NCBI GenBank assembly: GCA_005502775.1
Contig: SCNI01000031.1
Span: forward strand, 1-44,735
DNA: 44,735 nt
Reading direction: 5' to 3'
Origin: Microbacteriaceae bacterium 3FA27C10
GTDB taxonomy: Bacteria > Actinomycetota > Actinomycetes > Actinomycetales > Microbacteriaceae
This document shows, one piece after another, positions 7,482-14,401 of this stretch. Under the pieces are notes generated by a model, which was not told where the DNA came from, did not search any database, and saw nothing but the letters and a program-made list of their open reading frames with translations. Both the position numbers and the translations under genes were made by a program. Every line of letters starts with the position of its first letter. Positions within the stretch are counted from its first letter, which is position 1.

Positions 7482-8705
7482 TCAGCGGCCGTGCATGGTG
7501 AAGGCGCGGGCGAGGGAGCGCCGGAGCGGGGGCAGGGCGGTGGTCGCGATCACGGCGCGACGCAGGGCGAAGCCGGCGGCCGAGGTGGGCCGGCCCATGG
7601 CCATGTTGAACTCCGAGATGCGCGCGGCTGCACGGGCCGACCGCAGACGGGTGCGACCCAGATCACCCAGCGGCGACACCCCGCCCTGCTGCGGCGAGTC
7701 GAGCCCGGCGAGCAGCGCCGGCATCCGCTCGGCGAGCGCATCCGCGTCGAGCCACCCGAGATTCATGCCCTGCCCGCCGATCGGGCTCACCTCGTGCGCC
7801 GCGTCGCCGATCACCACCAGGCGACCGTCCCCCGAGGCCATTCGGGGCAGGATGCGCCGCCGCACGCCGAAGCCGCTGCTCATGGTCGCGGTTGCGGGGT
7901 CGGGCGCGGCCTCGGGAGCGATCCGCTCGGCGATCAGCTGCGCCAGCAGTGCCGCATCGGCGCGCTCGACGCCGACACCCGCGGGGAGGTGGGTCACCCA
8001 GCGCCGTTGCCCGCCTGGCAGGGGGAACGACTCCACGATCCCCCGCGGGTGGAGGTGCAGCACCGCGACGGCGCTGTCGCCCGTGGTGTCGGCGAAGTCG
8101 CCCATGAGGTAGCGGTGGGGGTAGCTTCGGCCGGCAGCCGAAAGACCGAGTGCGCTCGCGACGACCCCCGACGGGCCGTCCGCCCCCACCACGACCCGCG
8201 CCCGCACGCTCGCGAACCCGCCGCCGAGATGGAGCCGGACGGATGCCGCCTCCCGCTCCACCCGGCGCACGTCGACGCCCGTGCGCAGCGCGTCCGGAGC
8301 GAGATCTGCGAGACGTGCCCGGAGGATCCGCTCGGTCGCCAGCTGCGGCAGCGTCACCACGAACGGGTGCCGCGCCCCGGTCGATGCGAATTCGAGCCGG
8401 GCCCGTTCCCGGCCGTGGATGCGCAGCACGCCGCGGTCGATCCGCACGCCCGCCGCCACGATCTCGTCGAGCACCTCCAGGCGCTCGAGCACCACGAGCG
8501 AGGGCGGGTGGATGCCGATCGCCCGCGAGTGGCGATGCGCCTGGGTGCGCTTCTCGAGCACGACGACATCGATCCCTCGCTGAGCCAGAGCAGCCGCCAG
8601 CAGCACGCCCACCGGACCGGCGCCCACGACGGCGACGTCGTGCACCGGTTCGTCGTGCATCGGCCCGTCAGGCATCGGCCCGTCGTGCATCGGCCCGTCA
8701 GGCAT
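7482..8705 (-). CDS. FAD-dependent aromatic monooxygenase (PHBH/UbiH type)
   Basis: Class A flavoprotein hydroxylase of about 407 residues. The FAD dinucleotide motif GAGPVG is at about residues 28-33, the NAD(P)H/FAD motif VVGADGPSG near 175, and GDAAHEVSPIGGQGMNLG near 290. Third gene after the type III PKS and a methyltransferase, it probably hydroxylates the methylated phenolic polyketide, as SrsC does in the Streptomyces srs pathway (inference). The start is uncertain: in-frame ATGs occur at 8705, 8690, 8675 and 8660 within a 15-bp tandem repeat. The first overlaps the methyltransferase gene by eight bases and is adopted here. Confidence 0.88.
   Translation of the reverse strand: MPDGPMHDGPMPDGPMHDEPVHDVAVVGAGPVGVLLAAALAQRGIDVVVLEKRTQAHRHSRAIGIHPPSLVVLERLEVLDEIVAAGVRIDRGVLRIHGRERARLEFASTGARHPFVVTLPQLATERILRARLADLAPDALRTGVDVRRVEREAASVRLHLGGGFASVRARVVVGADGPSGVVASALGLSAAGRSYPHRYLMGDFADTTGDSAVAVLHLHPRGIVESFPLPGGQRRWVTHLPAGVGVERADAALLAQLIAERIAPEAAPDPATATMSSGFGVRRRILPRMASGDGRLVVIGDAAHEVSPIGGQGMNLGWLDADALAERMPALLAGLDSPQQGGVSPLGDLGRTRLRSARAAARISEFNMAMGRPTSAAGFALRRAVIATTALPPLRRSLARAFTMHGR
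8642..8705. repeat. 15-bp tandem repeat at a gene overlap
   Basis: Three consecutive 15-base units beginning GCATCGGCCCGTC start at 8657, 8672 and 8687, differing only in their last two bases. A degenerate unit precedes them. Each unit is in frame with the monooxygenase, supplies an ATG, and alternate units carry the TGA that ends the methyltransferase. Confidence 0.85.
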
Positions 8706-9435
8706 CCGGGGTCGGCACGGTGTCCCGGGCGGCGGCGCTCGCGGCATAGCTGAGCAGCAGGCGGTAGGGCGTCTGGGTCTCCACGATCCAGTCGCGTCGC
8801 GCCGCCACCCGCAGCTCCCCGTCGGTGTAGCTTCGGCGGATGGAGGTGAGTCCGTCTTCCCGGATGAACGAGTCGCGCAGCGGCAGCGTCGCCACCGAGA
8901 ACGCCGCGTAGGCGAGCGGGCTGCGCCGGATGTCGCTGTGGATCGCGAGTCCCCGGCAGAGCAGCTCGCTGTCGACCAGCAGGTCGGAGAGCTGCTCGGC
9001 ATCGAGGTGATGCAGGACGTGGTTGGAGATCACGAAGTCGAAGCGCACCGCGACCTCCACGAGCGCGGCGCTCGTGGTGCGCAGGAAGCGCACCCCGTCG
9101 GGGTTCGGCGCGCGCTCGGCGAAGTCCAGGGCGCGCGGGTCGGGATCGATGGCCGTCACCTCGAGCAGCAGGCGGTCTTTGGCGGCCCAGTGCGCGAGCG
9201 CGCGGGCCACGTCTCCCCCGCCGCACCCGATGTCCAGCAGCACGGACGGTTCGGTGCGCGACAGGAGCGGACGGATGCGCCGGCGGTAGGTGTCGTGCCA
9301 GCCCGCCACCACCCGGTTCACGAGCCGGAACTGCGCGTACGTGCGGTCGAGCGTGAGGAGATCGCAGTCCGGATCGTCCATGCGTTCCCGCGCGTCGACC
9401 GCGCGCTTGCGCATCGAGGGGATTCCGAGCACCAC
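8698..9435 (-). CDS. Class I SAM-dependent methyltransferase
   Basis: Rossmann-fold methyltransferase of 245 residues. The SAM-binding motif I VLLDIGCGGGDVA is at about residues 64-76, the acidic strand-2 motif TAIDPDP follows, then FDFVISNHVLHHL (motif II/post II). It lies three bases after the type III PKS stop and overlaps the flavin monooxygenase, so it is the middle gene of a PKS-methyltransferase-hydroxylase operon. By position it would methylate the polyketide phenol (inference); O- versus C-methylation cannot be told. Start taken as GTG at 9435; an ATG at 9414 is an alternative. Confidence 0.88.
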   Translation of the reverse strand: MVLGIPSMRKRAVDARERMDDPDCDLLTLDRTYAQFRLVNRVVAGWHDTYRRRIRPLLSRTEPSVLLDIGCGGGDVARALAHWAAKDRLLLEVTAIDPDPRALDFAERAPNPDGVRFLRTTSAALVEVAVRFDFVISNHVLHHLDAEQLSDLLVDSELLCRGLAIHSDIRRSPLAYAAFSVATLPLRDSFIREDGLTSIRRSYTDGELRVAARRDWIVETQTPYRLLLSYAASAAARDTVPTPDA

Positions 9436-9438
9436 GCC

Positions 9439-10599
9439 CTATGCCCCCAGCGCGGGCCGGAGCGTCATGAGTCCTGTCTCGACGGTGAGGCCGGGGCCGA
9501 AGGCCATGGCGCACACCCGGTCGCCGGACACCGGCCCACCGTCGTCGACCGCACGCGACCAGCCGTCCATGATCGCCTTCAGCACGAAGAGGATCGTGGC
9601 GCTGGACATGTTGCCGTACTCGCGCAGAACCCCGCGCGACGGCGCGAGCTGCGCCTCGGAGAGCTGCAGCTTCGCCTCCACCTTGTCGAGGATGCTGCGA
9701 CCGCCCGGGTGGATGGCCCAGTGCCCGATCGACTCGTGCGGCGCCGCGACGAGAGCCGCCTCGCGGGCCAGCAGCGGCTCGAGTGCTCCCGAGATGTGCT
9801 GGTCGATGATCTTGGGAACGTACGAGCTGAGGATCATCTCGAATCCCTCGTCGCCGATCTTCCACGCCATGTCGCCTTCCCCGACCGGGGTGAGCACGCT
9901 CTCGAAGGCGTCGAGATCGAGCACGGGAGACGACGACGGCAGCTCGCGCGCCGTCACGATCGCCGCCGCCGCCCCGTCGGCGAACACCGACGACGCCACG
10001 ATCTGATCGGGCTCGTTCGAGGAGCGCACGTGCAGGGTGCAGAGTTCGACGCTCACGACCAGTACGACGGCATCCGGTTCGGCCTCGCAGAACGACTTCG
10101 CCATCCGGAGCGCGGGGAAAGCGGCGTAGCAGCCCATGAAGCCCACGTGGTAGCGCAGGGTGCTCGGCGCGAGGCCCAACTGGCGCACCAGCACGTAGTC
10201 GGGCCCGGGGGCGAAGAAGCCGGTGCACGAGACGGTCACCACGTGGGTGATGTCGGCGGCGGTGAGGCCTTCGACGGCGTCGAGGGCCTTGCGACCCGCC
10301 TCCACGTAGAGGGCGCTGGCTCGCTCGATGTAGAGCTCGTTGCGCACCTTCGTGGAGGGGGCGAGCAGATGGCCGCTCGCGAGATCGAAGAACTCCGGAT
10401 GCTCGGCCTGCGCGTCGAGGGTGAGCTCGTCGATCACGGTGTAGCGGGTGTCGATGCCCGATCCGTCGAACGAGGCGGAGACGAGGCGCGTGCCGAGCCG
10501 CGTGAGACCGGGCTGCGACGCGAAGACGTCACGCACCTGGGGCTGCCGGAGGACTGTGGCCGGTATCGCGGTCTGGATGGTTCGCACGCTCACTGCCAT
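9439..10599 (-). CDS. Type III polyketide synthase (chalcone/alkylresorcinol synthase-like)
   Basis: Homodimeric ketosynthase-fold enzyme of 386 residues that condenses an acyl-CoA starter with malonyl-CoA units and cyclises the chain. The full catalytic triad is visible: Cys157 in HVGFMGCYAA, His297 in HWAIHPGG and Asn330 in YGNMSS. The GFGPG-type C-terminal loop appears as AFGPGLTVET. With the following methyltransferase and FAD hydroxylase it matches the composition of srsABC-type phenolic-lipid operons; the starter and chain length cannot be deduced. The start codon is directly abutted by a 38-bp palindrome and there is no Shine-Dalgarno. TTACAT lies six bases upstream, so a leaderless transcript is possible. 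Confidence 0.93.
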   Translation of the reverse strand: MAVSVRTIQTAIPATVLRQPQVRDVFASQPGLTRLGTRLVSASFDGSGIDTRYTVIDELTLDAQAEHPEFFDLASGHLLAPSTKVRNELYIERASALYVEAGRKALDAVEGLTAADITHVVTVSCTGFFAPGPDYVLVRQLGLAPSTLRYHVGFMGCYAAFPALRMAKSFCEAEPDAVVLVVSVELCTLHVRSSNEPDQIVASSVFADGAAAAIVTARELPSSSPVLDLDAFESVLTPVGEGDMAWKIGDEGFEMILSSYVPKIIDQHISGALEPLLAREAALVAAPHESIGHWAIHPGGRSILDKVEAKLQLSEAQLAPSRGVLREYGNMSSATILFVLKAIMDGWSRAVDDGGPVSGDRVCAMAFGPGLTVETGLMTLRPALGA

Positions 10600-10637
10600 A
10601 GGCCCATGTAAGCACGATCATGTGCCTGCATGGGCCT
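10600..10637. promoter_or_regulatory. 38-bp palindrome abutting the PKS start codon
   Basis: Outer arms AGGCCCATG (10600-10608) and CATGGGCCT (10629-10637) are perfect inverted repeats. Inner arms TAAGCAC and GTGCCTG match at five of seven positions, around a GATCAT centre. On the minus strand it contains TTACAT six bases before the ATG. It fits a repressor operator over a leaderless promoter, or a very stable mRNA hairpin between the FMN reductase and PKS genes. Confidence 0.7.
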
Positions 10638-10677
10638 CTCGCAGCAATGTCCCACCGCCTGGCCGGAAAGCGCCGGG

Positions 10678-11325
10678 CTACTGGGCCCCGTAGGCGCCGA
10701 TCGGGCTGAACGAGGAGTCGAGCGCGAACGGGTCCTTCACCTCGGTGGAGCGCTTCGAGACCGCCACCGCGGCGGCGAGTTCTCCGGCCGCGCGGCGGAT
10801 GCGGTCGGGCAACGTCGGGAAGCCGTCATCCGCGGCGCCCGATCCCCAGTCTTCGGTGGCGGCGAAGACGCTCGTCGGGAGCACGGATGCGCGCAGGTAG
10901 CTGAACAGCGGGCGCATCGCGTGGTCGAGGGCCAGCGAGTGCCGCGGGGTACCGCCGGTGGCGGCGATCAGCACCGGCAGCCCGGTGAGGGCGGTGTTGT
11001 CGATCACGTCGAAGAACGACTTGAACAAGCCGCTGTAGCTCGCCGTGAAGATGGGCGTGGTGGCGATCAGGCCGTCGGCGTTGGAGACCGCGTCGATCGC
11101 CTCCTGCAGCTTCGTGCTGGCGAAGCCGGTCATCAGGTTGCTCGTGATGTCGTTCGCCACGTCACGGAGGTCGATCATGGTGAGCTCGACGTCGACGCCG
11201 CGGTCGCGGAGGTCGGCGACCGTCGCCTCCGCCAGGCGGTCGGCCAGGAGCCTCGTGGAGGAGGGCTGGCTGAGGCCGGCGGAGACGGCGACGAGCTTCT
11301 TTGCGGGGGTGGTGTTCTCGGCCAT
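10678..11325 (-). CDS. NAD(P)H-dependent FMN reductase (CE1759-like)
   Basis: Flavodoxin-fold reductase of 215 residues that would supply reduced FMN. The N-terminal phosphate loop VSAGLSQPSSTRLLADRL fits the NADPH-dependent FMN reductase family, and TTPIFTASYSGLFKSFFDV holds the flavin-contacting loop. It starts two bases after the LLM monooxygenase stop, with GGGAG seven bases before its ATG inside that gene. The pair matches the actinobacterial CE1758/CE1759 two-gene arrangement, a two-component flavin monooxygenase (family knowledge plus context). It lies just upstream of the PKS palindrome. Confidence 0.88.
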   Translation of the reverse strand: MAENTTPAKKLVAVSAGLSQPSSTRLLADRLAEATVADLRDRGVDVELTMIDLRDVANDITSNLMTGFASTKLQEAIDAVSNADGLIATTPIFTASYSGLFKSFFDVIDNTALTGLPVLIAATGGTPRHSLALDHAMRPLFSYLRASVLPTSVFAATEDWGSGAADDGFPTLPDRIRRAAGELAAAVAVSKRSTEVKDPFALDSSFSPIGAYGAQ

Positions 11326-11327
11326 GT

Positions 11328-12530
11328 TCAGGCTCCCTTGATGCCGAAGGCGGCGCCGGTTCCGGCGCCCACGGGGGTGGTGCGTGTGCTGCGGGCGGCT
11401 TCGGCGGCGACGGCCGACTGCTCGTCGGCATCCGCGACCTGCTTCGCGGCCGCACGGGCCGCCATCCGCTCGATCTGCGACTGGTGGGTGGGGCCGTCCG
11501 GCACGTGGGCCGGGCGCTTGGCGTCCATCTCCTTGCGGAGGGTGGGCACCACGAGCTCGCCGAGCATGTCGAGCTGCTCGAGCACGGTCTTGAGGGGCAG
11601 GCCGGCGTGGTCCATCAGGAACAGCTGGCGCTGGTAGTCGCCGAAGGTCTCACGGAAGGTGAGGGTGCGGTCGATGACCTCCTGCGGGCTGCCGACGGTG
11701 AGCGGGGTCTGCTCGGTGAAGTCCTCGAGGCTCGGGCCGTGTCCGTAGACCGGCGCGTTGTCGAAGTAGGGGCGGAACTGCTTCACGGCGTCCTGCGAGT
11801 TCTTCGCCATGAACACCTGGCCGCCGAGACCCGCGTAGGCCTGGTCGGCGCGGCCGTGCCCGTAGTGCTCGAAGCGCTGGCGGTAGTAGGCGATGAGGCG
11901 CTGGAAGTGCTCCTTGGGCCAGAAGATGTGGTTCGCGAAGAAGCCGTCGCCGTAGTAGGCGGCCTGCTCGGCGATCTCGGGGCTGCGGATGCTGCCGTGC
12001 CAGACGAAGGGCGCGACGCCGTCGAGGGGGCGCGGGGTGCTCGTGAAGCCCTGGAGCGGGGTGCGGAACTTGCCCTCCCAGTCGACGACCTCCTCGTCCC
12101 AGAGGCGGCGCAGCAGGGCGTAGTTCTCGATGGCGAGCGGGATGCCCTGGCGGATGTCCTTGCCGAACCAGGGGTACACCGGGCCGGTGTTGCCGCGGCC
12201 CATCATGAGGTCGACGCGGCCGTCGGCGACGTGCTGGAGCATCGCGTAGTCCTCGGCGATCTTCACCGGGTCGTTGGTGGTGATGAGCGTCGTGGCGGTG
12301 CTCAGCAGGAGGTTCTCGGTCTTGGCCGCGACGTAGCCGAGCATCGTCGTGGGGCTGGAAGGCACGAACGGCTCGTTGTGGTGCTCGCCGAGGGCGAAGA
12401 CGTCGAGACCGACCTCTTCGGCCTTCTGCGCGATGGTCAGGATGGCCTTGATGCGCTCGTTCTCGGTGGGGGTGGTGTTGTTCGTCGGGTCGGTGGTGAC
12501 GTCGCCGACGGTGAAGATTCCGAACTGCAT
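11328..12530 (-). CDS. LLM class flavin-dependent monooxygenase (CE1758-like)
   Basis: Bacterial luciferase-like TIM-barrel oxygenase of 400 residues using reduced FMN. Typical elements are QFGIFTVGDVTTDP at the N-terminus, FALGEHHNEPFVPSSP (the EHH motif of luciferase-like enzymes, about residues 43-58), DLMMGRGNTGPVYPWFG, and GSPQEVIDRTLTF towards the end. An Ala/Thr-rich tail of about 40 residues follows. GAGAGG lies five bases before the ATG. The neighbouring FMN reductase presumably delivers the flavin. The oxidised substrate is unknown; involvement in the adjacent polyketide pathway is possible but not shown. Confidence 0.9.
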   Translation of the reverse strand: MQFGIFTVGDVTTDPTNNTTPTENERIKAILTIAQKAEEVGLDVFALGEHHNEPFVPSSPTTMLGYVAAKTENLLLSTATTLITTNDPVKIAEDYAMLQHVADGRVDLMMGRGNTGPVYPWFGKDIRQGIPLAIENYALLRRLWDEEVVDWEGKFRTPLQGFTSTPRPLDGVAPFVWHGSIRSPEIAEQAAYYGDGFFANHIFWPKEHFQRLIAYYRQRFEHYGHGRADQAYAGLGGQVFMAKNSQDAVKQFRPYFDNAPVYGHGPSLEDFTEQTPLTVGSPQEVIDRTLTFRETFGDYQRQLFLMDHAGLPLKTVLEQLDMLGELVVPTLRKEMDAKRPAHVPDGPTHQSQIERMAARAAAKQVADADEQSAVAAEAARSTRTTPVGAGTGAAFGIKGA

Positions 12531-12803
12531 GTCGACCTCTCAAGTCGCGTGGGTGCCAGTGCTGGCATTTCAATGCGTTTGCATGAACATTACCTTCAAC
12601 GCACGCATCTGGAATCTATTCCCACCCACGCGCCTCGCCGGCCCCACGCTCCTCGCGACCCCCAGCGCCGCGCACAATCGACGGTGCCGGTGACTCTAGA
12701 CGGGCTGGGGTTCCGTCGTTCCCCCTTAATCCGCCGGAACTCCGTCGCTTATGTCTCGCCGAGGACTCGACGGCCGGTTGCGATGTAGCGACCCAAGAAC
12801 GAC
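12531..12803 (-). promoter_or_regulatory. Upstream region of the LLM/FMN-reductase operon
   Basis: No gene is visible in this stretch on either strand. The likely LLM promoter is here. A palindrome TGCCAG-N2-CTGGCA (12554-12567) lies 24 bases before the start codon, and ATGC-N4-GCAT (12573-12584) is next to it; either may be an operator half-set. A further short palindrome GGAAT-N2-ATTCC is at 12612-12623. I could not choose a convincing -35/-10 pair. Confidence 0.35.
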
Positions 12804-12835
12804 GAAGGCCGCCATCCCGGAGGATGACGGCCTTC
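12804..12835 (-). terminator. rpsO terminator hairpin
   Basis: GAAGGCCGCCATCC and GGATGACGGCCTTC form a 14-bp stem with one G-U pair and a four-base loop. It starts 66 bases after the rpsO stop on the minus strand, with a T-rich stretch (GTCGTTCTT) following the stem. Confidence 0.75.
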
Positions 12836-12900
12836 TCTAAGAAGATCGCGGTGTCAGCGAAGAGCTGCCGCCTGATCGACTGTGTCGCCTGAAAGGCGAA

Positions 12901-13170
12901 CTAGCGGCGCAGACCGAGACGCTCGATGAGCGTGCGGTAGCGGTCGATGTCGATGTCCTGGAGGTAGCCCAGGAGGCGGCGGCGCTGGCCCACGAGCAGC
13001 AGCAGACCACGACGCGAGTGGTGGTCGTGCTTGTGCTCCTTGAGGTGCTCGGTGAGGTCCTTGATCCGCTTGGTCAGGATCGCGACCTGAACCTCGGGGG
13101 ATCCGGTGTCACCGGGGTGGGTAGCGTACTCTTCGATGATCGCCTTCTTGACGTCTGCTTCGAGTGCCAT
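12901..13170 (-). CDS. rpsO: 30S ribosomal protein S15
   Basis: Complete 89-residue S15, the normal length, which binds the central domain of 16S rRNA. Recognisable features are [38 protein letters not shown] and the C-terminal [27 protein letters not shown] is located about ten bases upstream of the ATG. In many bacteria pnp follows directly; here it is followed by its own terminator and the flavin monooxygenase genes. The putative -10 TAGGCT is at 13262-13267. Confidence 0.97.
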   Translation of the reverse strand: MALEADVKKAIIEEYATHPGDTGSPEVQVAILTKRIKDLTEHLKEHKHDHHSRRGLLLLVGQRRRLLGYLQDIDIDRYRTLIERLGLRR

Positions 13171-13261
13171 AGATGGGATCCCCTTTCTCTCGTTGCGCGG
13201 TGCCAGTCAGCCGGATGCTGTGGCTCTCTTTGTCCGCGGCCGTCTTCACGGCAACCTGTAG

Positions 13262-13267
13262 AGCCTA
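13262..13267 (-). promoter_or_regulatory. Possible -10 element of rpsO
   Basis: TAGGCT on the minus strand is a good TANNNT match about 90 bases upstream of rpsO. The -35 position holds only a weak AAGTGT. A 5' leader of about 85 bases would follow, long enough for S15 autoregulatory structure, though I see no specific fold. Confidence 0.35.
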
Positions 13268-13369
13268 CCAGAAACATGCGCGTAACACTTCGGCCGCCAG
13301 TTCGACGAACGCCCGGGAACACCGCATAGTGGATCGGAGTTGCACTACGCGGAACGGAACACACAACAC

Positions 13370-14401
13370 ATGACTGACACCACCCTGGCCCCCGCCACCC
13401 TCCCCGTGCTCGACTTCTCCCGGCTTTCCGCCGGCCCGGCCGAAGCAGCCGCCTTCCGCACCGAACTGCGCGAGGCCACCCACGACTACGGTTTCTTCTA
13501 CCTCGTGGGCCACGGCGTGCCCGAGGAGCTCGTCGACCGCGTGATGACCACCTCGCGCCGCTTCTTCGACCTGCCCGAGGCGGACAAGCTCGCCATCGAG
13601 AACCTCAACAGCCCCCACTTCCGCGGGTACACCCGCGTCGGCGGCGAGCTCACCCAGGGTCGCATCGATTGGCGCGAGCAGATCGACATCGGCACCGAGC
13701 GTGAGCCCGTCGCCCTCACCGCGGACTCTCCCGCCTATCTGCGCCTCGAGGGCCCGAACCAGTGGCCGGATGCCCTCCCCGAGCTCCGCGAGGTCGTCGC
13801 CGAGTGGTACGCCGCTCTGACCCGGCTGAGCCTCGAGCTGCTGCAGGCCTGGGCGCTCTCCCTCGGCGCCGACGAGCACGTGTTCGACGCGGCCTTCGCC
13901 GAACGTCCCTCCACCCTCATCAAGATCGTCCGCTACCCCGGCAAGAGCGATCCCGAGCCCAAGCAGGGAGTCGGCGCCCATAAGGACAGCGGTGTTCTCA
14001 CCCTCCTGCTCGTCGAGCCCGGCAAGGGCGGCCTGCAGGTGGAGAAGGACGGCGAGTGGATCGACGCTCCCCCGATCCCCGGAGCCTTCGTGGTGAACAT
14101 CGGCGAACTGCTCGAGGTCGCCACGAACGGCTACCTCAAGGCCACGGTGCACCGCGTGATCTCGCCGCGCATCGGCGACGACCGCATCTCCATCCCGTTC
14201 TTCTACAGCCCCGCGCTCGATGCCACGATCCCCGTGCTCCCGTTGCCGGCCGAGCTCGCGGCCGAGGCATCCGGCATCACCGCCGACCCCGACAACCCGA
14301 TCTTCCGCACCTACGGGGAGAACGCCCTGAAGAGCCGGCTGCGCGCACATCCGGATGTCGCGGCCCGCCACCACGCCGACCTCCTGCCCACCGCGGAGTG
14401 A
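13370..14401 (+). CDS. 2-oxoglutarate/Fe(II) oxygenase, isopenicillin-N-synthase family
   Basis: Non-haem iron dioxygenase of 343 residues. The DIOX_N part is at the N-terminus (LPVLDFSRLS, THDYGFFYLVGHGVP). The jelly-roll core has the facial triad His204-x-Asp206 (AHKDSG) and His261 (TVHRVIS), then Arg in RISIPFFYSP for the co-substrate carboxylate. The ATG at 13370 is used because homology starts there; ten residues upstream are in frame but look non-coding. It overlaps the MFS transporter start by GTGA. The substrate is unknown; coupling to an exporter suggests a small molecule that is modified and then moved out. Confidence 0.9.
   Translation: MTDTTLAPATLPVLDFSRLSAGPAEAAAFRTELREATHDYGFFYLVGHGVPEELVDRVMTTSRRFFDLPEADKLAIENLNSPHFRGYTRVGGELTQGRIDWREQIDIGTEREPVALTADSPAYLRLEGPNQWPDALPELREVVAEWYAALTRLSLELLQAWALSLGADEHVFDAAFAERPSTLIKIVRYPGKSDPEPKQGVGAHKDSGVLTLLLVEPGKGGLQVEKDGEWIDAPPIPGAFVVNIGELLEVATNGYLKATVHRVISPRIGDDRISIPFFYSPALDATIPVLPLPAELAAEASGITADPDNPIFRTYGENALKSRLRAHPDVAARHHADLLPTAE

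Noticed and set aside
8642-8701. Short tandem repeats considered as a CRISPR array
   Set aside because: Units are 15 bases, contiguous without spacers, and lie within two coding sequences. No cas gene is present.
13300-13310. GTTCG-A-CGAAC upstream of the 2OG oxygenase as a LexA box
   Set aside because: The actinobacterial SOS box needs TCGAAC-N4-GTTCGA spacing and orientation; this palindrome has the reverse orientation and a one-base centre.
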